In this document: positions 19,881 to 29,925 of the stretch, one piece after another
Numbering within the stretch: the stretch's first letter is position 1
Layout: each line of letters begins with the position of its first letter
The notes under the pieces: model-generated
The model's input: only the letters and a program-made list of their open reading frames with translations
What the model was told of the DNA's origin: nothing
Database searches by the model: none
Source of the DNA: an archaeon
GTDB taxonomy: Archaea; Nanobdellota; Nanobdellia; Woesearchaeales; GW2011-AR9
Direction: 5' to 3'
NCBI GenBank assembly: GCA_018670085.1
Contig: JABHRS010000035.1
Span: forward strand, 1-64,000
DNA: 64,000 nt
Position numbers and translations under genes: made by a program

Positions 19881-20101
19881 GAATTCACCTCATTCTGAGT
19901 TAGTTCAGGAAAGGGCGAACACAGGGTCAAAATGCCAGGGCAGACATTATCCATAGAGCCAGCACAAACGACCTGAGTGAGTGTAACGAATGAAGTTGAG
20001 AAGCGCAAACCCCCGCCAGACCGTGTTCCAAGGAGCACAAAGTGCGACGCTGCCTTAACAGAACTAACTAACATAGTTAAAAAATTAGCAAGCTTCATGA
20101 C
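19870..20101. repeat. GC-rich structured element A with flanking 13-bp direct repeats GCAAGCTTCATGA (19870-19882, 20089-20101)
   Basis: Inverted repeat AGTTAGTTC/GAACTAACT (19898-19906/20062-20070); stem GAACAC-AG-GGTC/GACCGTGTTC (19917-19928/20019-20028); core shared with element B. Confidence 0.6.
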
Positions 20102-21306
20102 CTAAGTGCCTCCAAAGGTGTAATGTTGCTAGCCTCACGTGCAGGAAAATATCCAGATACAGCTCCAACCACAGTTGACAAAATCAATAATACAATCAGT
20201 AATGTATAAGAAAAATGAACTTGCAAAAGAGCAGAACCAACAATTGGCGCCAAAACAATTTCTAATAATTTCGCAGCACTCATTCCAATAATTAAACCAA
20301 CAAGTCCACCAGCAAGTCCTAAAACTCCAGACTCAATTAAAAATAACAATCTAACAGTATGACGTCTAACTCCAAAACTTCTAAGAATTCCAATCTCTCG
20401 GCGACGTTCAACAACGCTAGTAAACATTGTATTCATGATTCCAACAGACCCTACAACTAAAGCAATTGATGCAATTCCAACAAGTACTCCCTGAACTACC
20501 AATAAAATACTAGATAAAGTTTCCAAAAGTGCCTGTGGTGATTCCACACTGAAATCTTCTTGTCCTTCTTTCACCCCGCGGTCATCGCGCAAAACTTCCT
20601 CAATTCTAGCCTCAACTGCAGGCAAATCATCTTCAGAAACTGATTGAGCAATGATGATATCTAATTCATCATCCAGATCAAACAAATCTCGCATTGATTT
20701 TTCTGACATCATTAATGAATCATCTTTTTCTGGGTTACCAGTAGATTCAATTATCCCAGAAACTTCAAATTCATCTTTATTGATAAACACAGTATCGCCA
20801 ACAAAAACTTCATTTTCAAACATATCTTCAGCAGAACCTGATCCAAATACAACTTCATGTGAGCCTTTGTTAGCCCATCTTCCAGTTCCAATTTCTATTT
20901 GCATAGCTTCTTTAACTAATTCAAATTCATCTGTTGTATCAGGCATTGTAACCACAAATGCAGTTTCTAAAGATTCATCATCTTCAATATTAACCGTTCG
21001 AATTAATCTTCCAAGCGACAACTTAACTCCGATTAAATCATCAATACTCTCTTTATTGCTTGTTGTTAATGGAACAACTACTGCAGTTCCAGGCGGACCA
21101 AAAGCAGAACCTGTTGCTCGAATAATTAATTTATCAGAACCAAGTGATTCAAATTCACCTTTGATGCCTTCTTGCATTCCACTACTAAGTGCAATTAAAG
21201 CGACCACAGCTGCAATACCAATAGAAATTCCAAGTACTGTTAAAACACTTCGAAGGCCACGACGAAATAATGACAAAAAAATAAACTTAACTAAGTCACC
21301 ATTCAT
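20095..21306 (-). CDS. MacB-like ABC transporter permease, paralogue of 18648-19880
   Basis: RRGLRSVLTVLGISIGIAAVVALIALS…RRREIGILRSFGVRRHTVRLLFLIES. Confidence 0.92.
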   Translation of the reverse strand: MNGDLVKFIFLSLFRRGLRSVLTVLGISIGIAAVVALIALSSGMQEGIKGEFESLGSDKLIIRATGSAFGPPGTAVVVPLTTSNKESIDDLIGVKLSLGRLIRTVNIEDDESLETAFVVTMPDTTDEFELVKEAMQIEIGTGRWANKGSHEVVFGSGSAEDMFENEVFVGDTVFINKDEFEVSGIIESTGNPEKDDSLMMSEKSMRDLFDLDDELDIIIAQSVSEDDLPAVEARIEEVLRDDRGVKEGQEDFSVESPQALLETLSSILLVVQGVLVGIASIALVVGSVGIMNTMFTSVVERRREIGILRSFGVRRHTVRLLFLIESGVLGLAGGLVGLIIGMSAAKLLEIVLAPIVGSALLQVHFSYTLLIVLLILSTVVGAVSGYFPAREASNITPLEALRS

Positions 21307-21362
21307 TTTACACCATTCTTCCGTTCACATTACTCATGTTGTTCATTTATTTAGATAATTCT

Positions 21363-22637
21363 TTATTTTTTCCGTTTAAATCTTTTAAGGTTACCAGATA
21401 CAAAAGCTTTCAACGAAAATTTAGGATGCTTTCTTTTGTACCAATAATATCCACCAAAGATTACAATCAATAAAAAGATAACAGAACTACCATAACTTTT
21501 CGCTTCAGTAATTCCAAGCTCAACTGCATCACCTTTAGAATAAACAGGAACTTTTACAACAAATTCTTCATAAAATTCAGTGTTAACAGAATCCAAATAT
21601 CTAAGGCCAACATTAACTAAGATTTCTTTGTTGCCACGTTTAGTAGAGATTACAACTTCCTCTGTTTCAGTGTCATCACTATCAATATTTCCAACATAGT
21701 AACTATCTTGAGTTGATATCACTGAATAACCTTCGCCTTCAAGTACATTCATTTGCATAGATTTTAATTCACCAAGACCACGATTAGCAATTTCAAAAAC
21801 AACTTTTCCATCCCGATCTCCTCTCCAAATTTCTGATGAACGTAATTGCACATCCAAGTCAGCTTCTTCGGATACAATTAATGACAAATATTCAACAGTA
21901 GAATAACTATTTCCACTTCGATCTTCATAATTTAATTCAAATGGCATTCTGTACAGTCCAGTTTCAATAGATGGATCAACAATTAATTTGTAATGTAGGC
22001 TAATAGCTTCACCACTAGAAAGACTGCTGATTACTTTTTCAGCAGATGATAGATAAGCTGCAACTGGTTGCCCTTCACTTGTGTTAATTGTAGCGTAAAT
22101 ACTTTGAAGTAAACTGTCTGCTTCATTCATTAAAGTTACAACTAGATCAAATTGGTCACCAGGTGATACTTGTTTAGGATCCAATTCAACAGCAGTAATA
22201 TCTAAAACTGCATCGCGGGTTTCAATATCCACTGTTAGAGTATGCCGAATACTAGCACTTGATCCAACTTCAGAAATGAATAACTCAACTTCAGCATCTC
22301 CTTGTGCTGCACTATCATCAATTAATAATCGGAATTCAACACTACTAACAACTTCTCCATTTTTCATTTCACCAAGATTAACTGAAGCTTCACTTTCATA
22401 TAATGAGAATGGATGTTTGGGATCAATAGAAACAATTACATCACCAGTAGATTCTGTTCCGGTATTTTTTACTTTAAATTCTAAAGTCACAACCTCTCCT
22501 GGTTCCACTGGGTCTGGCGACTGTTCTTCAAGTGTTAAAGTAAAATCTGAATTAGTAACAGCAGCTGCCATAACTAAACTCATTGAAAATAATAAAACCA
22601 TTACACCAATTAAAACCACACGCTTAAATCCCATCAA
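21363..22637 (-). CDS. Secreted COG1361/CARDB-like repeat protein with C-terminal TM anchor
   Basis: Signal peptide, PVEPGEVVTLEFKVKNTGTESTGDV… repeats, C-terminal hydrophobic helix plus KRKK; operonic with exporter. Confidence 0.75.
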   Translation of the reverse strand: MMGFKRVVLIGVMVLLFSMSLVMAAAVTNSDFTLTLEEQSPDPVEPGEVVTLEFKVKNTGTESTGDVIVSIDPKHPFSLYESEASVNLGEMKNGEVVSSVEFRLLIDDSAAQGDAEVELFISEVGSSASIRHTLTVDIETRDAVLDITAVELDPKQVSPGDQFDLVVTLMNEADSLLQSIYATINTSEGQPVAAYLSSAEKVISSLSSGEAISLHYKLIVDPSIETGLYRMPFELNYEDRSGNSYSTVEYLSLIVSEEADLDVQLRSSEIWRGDRDGKVVFEIANRGLGELKSMQMNVLEGEGYSVISTQDSYYVGNIDSDDTETEEVVISTKRGNKEILVNVGLRYLDSVNTEFYEEFVVKVPVYSKGDAVELGITEAKSYGSSVIFLLIVIFGGYYWYKRKHPKFSLKAFVSGNLKRFKRKK

Positions 22638-22740
22638 ATCACCTACAAATTAGAAATGATTAGGCCTTTATATAGTTTATGACTAAAAGCAAGAAAACAA
22701 ACAAACAAATAAATAAAAAAATAAAAAAATAAAAAAATAA

Positions 22741-23658
22741 TTATTTATCAAAATCAAGTGTTGCAAAACCTCCTGGTAAAACACCAGTATCAAAATAATG
22801 ATTAATTGCACCAGGCATTGAAGTATTTCTATAAGCAATTGGCCCAAAATCAGGTATTTGATTTTCTAAATTTAATTCAACATATCTTCCCATCATTTGC
22901 ATATCTAAAATCTCTGCCATCGAAAAATGGGGATGTTCTTCAACTAACTCATCAACTGACTTACCAATAGCTCTTGTTCCAAAACGTTTCCAATCACCAC
23001 ATTGCTTTAAATCAAGATTATATTTTAAATGAGTTAAGGCAATTTTTGTTCCAAGCCAAATTTCTCTCGGGTCAATTTGAGTTATAGGTTTAAAATCAGT
23101 TAATTCCCTCGGAGACAAACAAAAATCACTTCTATTCACCCTTGCAATATATACATAGCAATGATTCATTACTGGATCTTCATTAGAAGATTTATCATCA
23201 AAAGTACCAAGTTTTTTCAGATCACTAATGTCTTCTCGTCTAAAATCACTAGGATAAACTAACCTACTAGAACCTATTTTTTTAGATAATTCATTTCCTG
23301 GATACAAAACTTGTGCATTAAAAGTTTCTTCACAAAATTCACGAAGAGTAGTTTCTCCTGGCAGCTCTTTATTTGATGACAAAGCAGCCCTATCAGCAAC
23401 TGAAAGTGTAGAATGTCCACCCATTTTTATAATGTTAGATAATGCATCAAACGGACAAACTATCCCTTCATATGCATCTGTTTTGCCCCCAATTGCACCA
23501 TACATCTTTTCATGCGGTGGTGTTCCACGTTGACCAAGCCAAATTTCTCCATTTACAATTGGGATTAAAAAACCAACATCTCGGTTTGTTTCTTTAATTT
23601 TTTGTAATGTCCATTCATCAACTTCATGAAACAAATTACTAGAATACTTATTTGACAC
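22741..23658 (-). CDS. Nudix hydrolase-like protein with insertion in the Nudix box
   Basis: GGKTDAYE … ETTLREFCEETFNAQV split Nudix signature. Confidence 0.65.
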   Translation of the reverse strand: MSNKYSSNLFHEVDEWTLQKIKETNRDVGFLIPIVNGEIWLGQRGTPPHEKMYGAIGGKTDAYEGIVCPFDALSNIIKMGGHSTLSVADRAALSSNKELPGETTLREFCEETFNAQVLYPGNELSKKIGSSRLVYPSDFRREDISDLKKLGTFDDKSSNEDPVMNHCYVYIARVNRSDFCLSPRELTDFKPITQIDPREIWLGTKIALTHLKYNLDLKQCGDWKRFGTRAIGKSVDELVEEHPHFSMAEILDMQMMGRYVELNLENQIPDFGPIAYRNTSMPGAINHYFDTGVLPGGFATLDFDK

Positions 23659-24245
23659 TATCTAAGACCTCTCTTGCGATTATAGCTAAAAAACTCAAAC
23701 ACAGTTCCATTTGATGAATGTAATTTTAACAATCTTCTTTTTTCAAAATCACTTTCATTAAAATCTGGAAATTTAATTCCTTTTGCACCATAGTCTCGAT
23801 TAATCACAGTCAAATTAATTTCATCCACCAAAGCTTCTCTCTCAAGACATTGTTGATAAATACTAGCACCGCCCAAGATACAAATTTTTTGAGATACCGC
23901 TTGATCTAAAGCCTCATCTAAACTTTTAACTGATCTTGCCAACCTATGCCTATACAATGGCAAATATTTTGGATTACGACTCATAACCAGAACTTGTGTA
24001 CCCCAAATATTTTTAATTGGATCACAAGCTACATTACAAATACTCTCATAAGTTTTACGACCCAGTATAACTGATCCACCTTGAATTGAAGTTCGCAGAC
24101 GTTTGATATCCTCCCTGACAAACCTAGTGCATCTAGAATCCCTTTTCCAAGGAATAGCTCCTCTTCTTTCAATCAATCGATGTTTTGCAAATGCCGCGTA
24201 AAGTTTAACTGTTGAATTAAATTGACCTCTCCTGTTCTTATACAT
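23658..24245 (-). CDS. Divergent dihydrofolate reductase-like protein (second DHFR)
   Basis: KLYAAFAKHRLIERRGAIPWKRD…SVILGRKTYESI…ICILGGASIYQQCL DHFR motifs. Confidence 0.8.
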   Translation of the reverse strand: MYKNRRGQFNSTVKLYAAFAKHRLIERRGAIPWKRDSRCTRFVREDIKRLRTSIQGGSVILGRKTYESICNVACDPIKNIWGTQVLVMSRNPKYLPLYRHRLARSVKSLDEALDQAVSQKICILGGASIYQQCLEREALVDEINLTVINRDYGAKGIKFPDFNESDFEKRRLLKLHSSNGTVFEFFSYNRKRGLR

Positions 24246-25554
24246 TACCTTTAGCCCCTGTTAAGTTCAATCCATCACTAGCTATTTTTTTATTACAAGA
24301 TTTCAACACATCCCCTACTACATATAATGATCCGCTCACCAGAATAAATCCACTTTCAGCAACTTTGCTTTTAGCCAAATCCATAGCAACAGATATTTCA
24401 CAAGTTTCAACTGAAGCAAAATACTTCTTTGCAACAACTGCTAATTCATTCACAGGAATTGCCCGATGGCTAGCTTCAGTTACAATAATCGATGAAAAAT
24501 ATTTTGACAGTTTCTCTAACATTAATTTAGCATCTTTGCCAAATGAAATTCCAACAATGCAAATAGATTCTTCAGCAGCAAATAATTCATCCTGATGTTT
24601 TGATAAGAAAGAATCCAACTCTTGCATTCCAGCTGCATTATGCGCTCCCTCAAACAATACTACAGGTTGCTTCGAATAAAATTGCAAACGACCTGGCCAC
24701 TTCGCATCCAATAAACCTTGCTTCAAGGATCTGTCTGTAACTTTAATTCCATAGTCAAGTTGATTCAAAACTTCAACAGCTTTAATCACAGTCATAGCAT
24801 TTTTGATTTGATGTTCACCCAGCATTGATAAGCAATACTCTTCATTTTCAAAAATAAATTTCTGTTTTTCTAAGTTAGATTCAACTAATTGATAATCTAC
24901 AGACACTTGAAACATACTAGAAGCATTCGAATCACAAAATTCTTTAAAGATATTAATCAACTCCAAATTTTGCTCACATGTCACAAGCGGGACAGCATTC
25001 TTGATAATTCCAGCCTTCTCCTTTGCAATACTAATCCGGTTATCACCCAAAACTTTGGTGTGATCCAGATCTATGTTGGTAATCACAGAAACAAGCGGCT
25101 TAACAACGTTTGTTGCATCAAGTCTTCCGCCAAGACCAACTTCAATTATTGCAATATCAACTTCTTGCCCTGCAAAATACAAAAAAGCTACAGCAGTTGT
25201 AACCTCAAAGAATGTTGCCTCATTTTCCCCAGCAGCATCAAGTTTCTCTTTAATCTCAAGTGTCAGATCCAATAACTCTTTTTTAGAAATATTTTTTCCA
25301 TTGATTTGAATTCTCTCACAAAAGTTAACTAGGTGTGGAGATGTATAAAGTCCAACCTTTAATCCTTGCTTTTTGAAAACAGAACTGAGCATCGCAGATG
25401 TTGATCCTTTCCCATTGGTTCCAGCAACATGAATAGAAGGAAACTTAGTTTCAGGATGTCCAAGTAACTCCACTAAACGTTGCATTCTATCAAGGCCTAA
25501 TTTAACACCAAAATGTTGCAAATTAAATAGATATTCCTCAGGGTTAAAGCTCAT
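24238..25554 (-). CDS. folC: Bifunctional folylpolyglutamate/dihydrofolate synthase-like protein
   Basis: HVAGTNGKGSTSAMLSSV, YTSPHLVNFCERIQING, EVGLGGRLDATNVV; ORF extends to 25611 but MSFNPEEYLF start preferred. Confidence 0.92.
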   Translation of the reverse strand: MSFNPEEYLFNLQHFGVKLGLDRMQRLVELLGHPETKFPSIHVAGTNGKGSTSAMLSSVFKKQGLKVGLYTSPHLVNFCERIQINGKNISKKELLDLTLEIKEKLDAAGENEATFFEVTTAVAFLYFAGQEVDIAIIEVGLGGRLDATNVVKPLVSVITNIDLDHTKVLGDNRISIAKEKAGIIKNAVPLVTCEQNLELINIFKEFCDSNASSMFQVSVDYQLVESNLEKQKFIFENEEYCLSMLGEHQIKNAMTVIKAVEVLNQLDYGIKVTDRSLKQGLLDAKWPGRLQFYSKQPVVLFEGAHNAAGMQELDSFLSKHQDELFAAEESICIVGISFGKDAKLMLEKLSKYFSSIIVTEASHRAIPVNELAVVAKKYFASVETCEISVAMDLAKSKVAESGFILVSGSLYVVGDVLKSCNKKIASDGLNLTGAKGNV

Positions 25555-25611
25555 ATCAGCAAGAAAAGCCGTTATTTTAAAACAATATCTGTTAAAAACA
25601 CTAGAAAACAA

Positions 25612-25920
25612 TCAATATATGTAATTAGAAGGTAAGGCATCTTTTGGAACTAAGCTTAGGTAATCTCTTAATTTCATTTTTGGATTTGACAAATAATGCG
25701 CATGTTCCCCTGCAAGCCCTAATACTTCAAGATCACTTACTGTTTCATCATTTGCTCTAGCATAAGAAGCCAAGTTAGTATGAATAACACCAAAGTTACG
25801 AGCTCCCCACCGACGTGAGAAAATATCCACAGCAAAAGACAACTCAACATTTGTGAACAAATTGGATATTCCTGCAAGTTCATAAATAATAGACTCTTGA
25901 CGACCAGTTAAATCTCCCAT
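25612..25920 (-). CDS. Hypothetical protein
   Basis: 102-aa ORF. Confidence 0.5.
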   Translation of the reverse strand: MGDLTGRQESIIYELAGISNLFTNVELSFAVDIFSRRWGARNFGVIHTNLASYARANDETVSDLEVLGLAGEHAHYLSNPKMKLRDYLSLVPKDALPSNYIY

Positions 25921-26105
25921 AAAATGTTAAGCATCATTGAATATATAAAGATTACTCCAAATGGACAAAACAGATCCTAACCTACCGTACGCAGCACAAT
26001 AATCTTTTTTAATGCCAAATTCTAATTTAACCCAAACAAGAATAGATTACAATCAAATTTAATTAAAATTACAATTAAAAAAAAGAAACTCCAGGGGTGG
26101 AACTA

Positions 26106-27005
26106 ATGGTAAAACAATATTTAGATCTTCTTACACATATCTTAGAGAATGGTACACGAAAAGATGACAGAACTGGTACCGGAACAGTAGGTGTCTTTGG
26201 ATACCAAATGCGCTTCGACTTACAAAAAGGATTCCCACTTCTAACAACCAAAAAAGTATTCATGCGAGCAATTACTCATGAGCTACTGTGGTTTATCAAT
26301 GGAGACACAAATATCAAGTATTTAGTTGAAAACAAAGTAAATATTTGGAATGAATGGCCATATCAGAATTTTATTGAAAAAAACAATTTAAACGAAATCT
26401 ATCCAAAATACAGTATAGAATGGAAAGCTCGGATGAAGGAATATGTTGAACAAATTAAATCAGACCCAATTTTCGCTGAACGTTTTGGTGATGTAGGACC
26501 AGTTTATGGGAAACAATGGCGAGACTTTAATGGAATTGATCAACTAAAAAATGTTGTAGAACAAATCAAAAATGATCCAAACAGCCGCCGAATGATAGTT
26601 TGTGCTTGGAACCCAAGTCAAATTTCCAGTATGTTACTCCCACCATGTCACTGTTTGTTTCAGTTTAATGTTGCAAATGGAAAACTTAGCTGTCAACTTT
26701 ACCAAAGAAGTTGTGACGTATTCTTAGGAGTTCCATTTAACATCGCATCATACGCGCTCCTCACAATGATGGTAGCACGTGCAACTGGCCTTGAACCAGG
26801 AGATTTTGTTTGGACAGGTGGAGATGTACATCTATACCTGAATCATTTAGATCAGGTTCAAGAACAGCTGGGCCGCCATCCAAGGCAGTTACCTAAGCTT
26901 TTAATGAATCCGAGTAAAACAGATCTGTTCAACTTCACTTTTGATGACATCAAACTTGAGGACTACGAACCACATCCAGCAATTAAGGCACCGATATCTG
27001 TATAG
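26106..27005 (+). CDS. thyA: Thymidylate synthase (ThyA type)
   Basis: [19 protein letters not shown]…[13 protein letters not shown]…[20 protein letters not shown]; start moved from 26097 to ATG 26106 (SD-like AGGGGTGG upstream). Confidence 0.96.
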   Translation: MVKQYLDLLTHILENGTRKDDRTGTGTVGVFGYQMRFDLQKGFPLLTTKKVFMRAITHELLWFINGDTNIKYLVENKVNIWNEWPYQNFIEKNNLNEIYPKYSIEWKARMKEYVEQIKSDPIFAERFGDVGPVYGKQWRDFNGIDQLKNVVEQIKNDPNSRRMIVCAWNPSQISSMLLPPCHCLFQFNVANGKLSCQLYQRSCDVFLGVPFNIASYALLTMMVARATGLEPGDFVWTGGDVHLYLNHLDQVQEQLGRHPRQLPKLLMNPSKTDLFNFTFDDIKLEDYEPHPAIKAPISV

Positions 27006-27016
27006 GAGTTTTGAAG

Positions 27017-29020
27017 ATGAATATATCAATCATCGCAGCTATGACAAAAGAACATCATGTTATAGGTAAAGATGGCAAACTTCCCTGGAACATTCCAGCG
27101 GACTTGAAAAACTTCAAACGCTTAACCAGTAACAGTACTGTGATTATGGGACGTAAGACTTACGAGTCTATTCCTGAAAAGTATCGTCCACTACCGAACA
27201 GAGTAAATATTGTAATTACTAGAAACCAAAATCTAAAATATCAAGGTGCAATAGTAAGTAACAGTGTCCCTGATGCTTTAGAGATTGCAAGATCACATCA
27301 AAAAGATAGCTTTGTAATTGGTGGAGCGCAAATATATCAGGAATTTTTACCTTTAGCAAATCAGATGCATTTATCATTCATCAAACATGAATATGAGGGT
27401 GACACAAAATTTCCAGATATCAATTGGGAAAAATGGGAACAAACAAATATTGAAGATTTTGAAGAATTCGAATTTTTAACTTACACAAAAAAAGAGGAAG
27501 AAACAATGGATAGCTATCTAAATTCTAATACATACAATCAAGAAAAACAAAATAATGAACAAGGTCAACAAGGGCAAAGTCAGCAAGAGCAAAATCATAC
27601 AGAACAATTAATTCAAACTACAGCGGTGATTCAAGAAACTTTTGACTCAACAGAAGAACCAGGATCAAAGCCTTCAGCATTAGAAAAACAAGACCCTGAA
27701 GTTTACAATTTGATTCAAAAAGAAACAAACAGACAACAAACAAAACTTTCTATGATTCCATCAGAAAATTTCTTCAGCCGAGCAGTCCGTGAAGCAACCG
27801 GTAGTGTCCTTGCTCACAAATACGCTGAAGGAAATATTGGAAGACGTTACTATGAAGGAAACAAATACATTGACCAAATTGAACAACTAACAATCAATAG
27901 AGCAAAGAAAGCTTTCAACTTACCAGAAAACTGGTCTGTGAATGTGCAAACGCTCTCAGGTTCAACTGCGAACCTCTCAGTCTACTTAGCACTTCTAAAC
28001 ATCGGTGATTACATCATGGGGATGTATCTTCCAGATGGTGGTCATCTTTCACATGGTTGGTCATATACACCAAAAGTTCCAGCTGACCCAACTAAGACAG
28101 TTTACTATGGTGGAAAAAATAAGGTTAACATTTCATCAAAGATTTTTAACACAGTTTCCTACAAAACAAATCCAAAGAATCAACTTTTTGACTATGAAGA
28201 AATTGAGAGGATCGCGTTATTACAAAAACCGAAATTAATTATTACTGGTGGAACTGCGTATCCAAGAGAAATTGATTATCATCGAATGAAAAAAATTGCA
28301 GAAAAAGTTGGCGCATTTTATTTAGCAGACATTGCACATGAAGCAGGACTTGTTGCAGCAGGTGCAGTTCCTTCGCCAGTTGGAATAGCTGACGTTGTTA
28401 CCATGACAACCCATAAAACGCTAAAAAGTGGCCGTGGAGCACTGATATTTGCGCATGAAGATATGATCAAGAAAATTAACAAAGCTGTATTGCCTGGACT
28501 ATTGGGCGGACCGTTTAATCATGCAATTGCTGGAATTTGTGTTGGTCTAAAGGAAACTATGACTCAAGAATTCAAAGATTATGCAACCCAAACAATAACA
28601 AACGCCCGTAATTTATGTACAGAACTTGCAAAATACAATTTTAAAATTGTAAGCGGTGGAACTGACAAACATTTGGTCTTAATCGATCTAACAAATAAGG
28701 CTTTACTTGGAAAGAAGTTTGCAAGAGCCTTAGATCACGCTGGGATTGTTAGTAATTCCAACACCATCCCTCAAGAAACTAAATCACCATTAAACCCAAG
28801 TGGTTTAAGGCTTGGAACTCCTTGGATAACTATGCGTGGAATGAAAGAATCTGAAATAGCAAAAATCGCAAGTTGGATTAATCAAGTTATGAATATTTCA
28901 GAACAGTATAAAGATCTAAAATTCAAAGAGTTCAAAGAAGCAATAGCAGCTGATACCAAAATTGCACAAATAGCTGAAGATGTGAAACAACTTTGTTTAC
29001 AATTTCCACTTGATGTTTAA
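27017..29020 (+). CDS. DHFR-SHMT fusion protein (dihydrofolate reductase + Q/E-rich linker + serine hydroxymethyltransferase)
   Basis: N-term IIAAMTKEHHVIGKDGKLPWNIPADLKNFK…VIMGRKTYESI…VIGGAQIYQEF; C-term SENFFSRAVREATGS…YAEGNIGRRYYEGN…DIAHEAGLVAAG…TMTTHKTLKSGRGA; single uninterrupted frame. Confidence 0.93.
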   Translation: MNISIIAAMTKEHHVIGKDGKLPWNIPADLKNFKRLTSNSTVIMGRKTYESIPEKYRPLPNRVNIVITRNQNLKYQGAIVSNSVPDALEIARSHQKDSFVIGGAQIYQEFLPLANQMHLSFIKHEYEGDTKFPDINWEKWEQTNIEDFEEFEFLTYTKKEEETMDSYLNSNTYNQEKQNNEQGQQGQSQQEQNHTEQLIQTTAVIQETFDSTEEPGSKPSALEKQDPEVYNLIQKETNRQQTKLSMIPSENFFSRAVREATGSVLAHKYAEGNIGRRYYEGNKYIDQIEQLTINRAKKAFNLPENWSVNVQTLSGSTANLSVYLALLNIGDYIMGMYLPDGGHLSHGWSYTPKVPADPTKTVYYGGKNKVNISSKIFNTVSYKTNPKNQLFDYEEIERIALLQKPKLIITGGTAYPREIDYHRMKKIAEKVGAFYLADIAHEAGLVAAGAVPSPVGIADVVTMTTHKTLKSGRGALIFAHEDMIKKINKAVLPGLLGGPFNHAIAGICVGLKETMTQEFKDYATQTITNARNLCTELAKYNFKIVSGGTDKHLVLIDLTNKALLGKKFARALDHAGIVSNSNTIPQETKSPLNPSGLRLGTPWITMRGMKESEIAKIASWINQVMNISEQYKDLKFKEFKEAIAADTKIAQIAEDVKQLCLQFPLDV

Positions 29021-29075
29021 CATTAAAAAAAAGGAAAAAAGAAAAAATTCAATAAAAACCAAACAAGAAATAACA

Positions 29076-29870
29076 ATGGTACACAAATACAAAGGAACGT
29101 TCACAGTTATTGATGGACTAGATGGGATTGGAAAAGGTACTGTTCAGCAAGCTATCATTGATAATTTAGCAAATCAAGGTTTAAGAATTTTTGATATGCA
29201 TCAGTTTTGGGATAAGCATCATCAGCACCCAGAGTTTGAACACAAATTTGTGAAAGGGATCAAAAATCCATTATACATAGATCTCAATTCTTTTGATGTA
29301 CTTGTATCTTCAGAACCAACCAAAGTTGGTGTTGGTAAAACAATTCGTGAAGAGTTCATAGCAGACAATGGCAGAAAATATTCTGCTCATATGACAGCTA
29401 GAATGTATGCAGCTGATAGAATGACTCTTTACAAACGAGTAATTCTACCTGCCTTAAGATCTCGTAAACATGTAATTCAAAGCAGATCAGTTTCAACTAG
29501 TATTGTTTATCAACCTATGCAAGAGTTACTTCCACATGAACCAGAACTTACAATTCGTGAAGTTATAAAAATTGAAGGAAATGATTTTGCTCTGCATCAT
29601 TCACCGAATTTGTTAATAATTCCTACAATCAAAAATGTTGAAGATGTAATGGCCCGCCTTAATTCTAGAGAGAAAGAAGATAACTGCGAATTCGAAACAA
29701 TCAATTTTCAAGCTAAAATTAAACCATTGTATGAAAGCAAAATAATTAGAAGAATCTTTGGCTCTCGTAAAACGAAAGTTCGATACTTAGATGCTGGAAT
29801 TTCTGTAAAGAGTAGTAAAAAACAAGCTGTTAGAATTTTCGAAGATACTTTTCCTCATCTGTTTGAATAG
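29076..29870 (+). CDS. tmk: Thymidylate kinase-like protein
   Basis: VIDGLDGIGKGT P-loop, SEPTKVGVGKTIREEFI, ARMYAADRMTLYKRVILPAL; start moved from 29010 to ATG 29076. Confidence 0.8.
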   Translation: MVHKYKGTFTVIDGLDGIGKGTVQQAIIDNLANQGLRIFDMHQFWDKHHQHPEFEHKFVKGIKNPLYIDLNSFDVLVSSEPTKVGVGKTIREEFIADNGRKYSAHMTARMYAADRMTLYKRVILPALRSRKHVIQSRSVSTSIVYQPMQELLPHEPELTIREVIKIEGNDFALHHSPNLLIIPTIKNVEDVMARLNSREKEDNCEFETINFQAKIKPLYESKIIRRIFGSRKTKVRYLDAGISVKSSKKQAVRIFEDTFPHLFE

Positions 29871-29925
29871 ATTATAAAAAATTAAAAAAATAAAAAATAA
29901 ATCAAATTAGAAAAATAATTATATT

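Noticed and set aside
19877-20098. 73-aa ORF MKLANFLTMLVSSVKAASHF… between the two permeases
   Set aside because: Frame is created by reading through element A from a duplicated start; composition and position fit an insertion artefact better than a real protein
22690-22740. A-rich run (AAATAAATAAAAAAATAAAAAAATAAAAAAATAA) as a microsatellite or mobile relic
   Set aside because: Similar T-rich tracts on the coding strand follow many stops here; best read as an archaeal transcription termination tract
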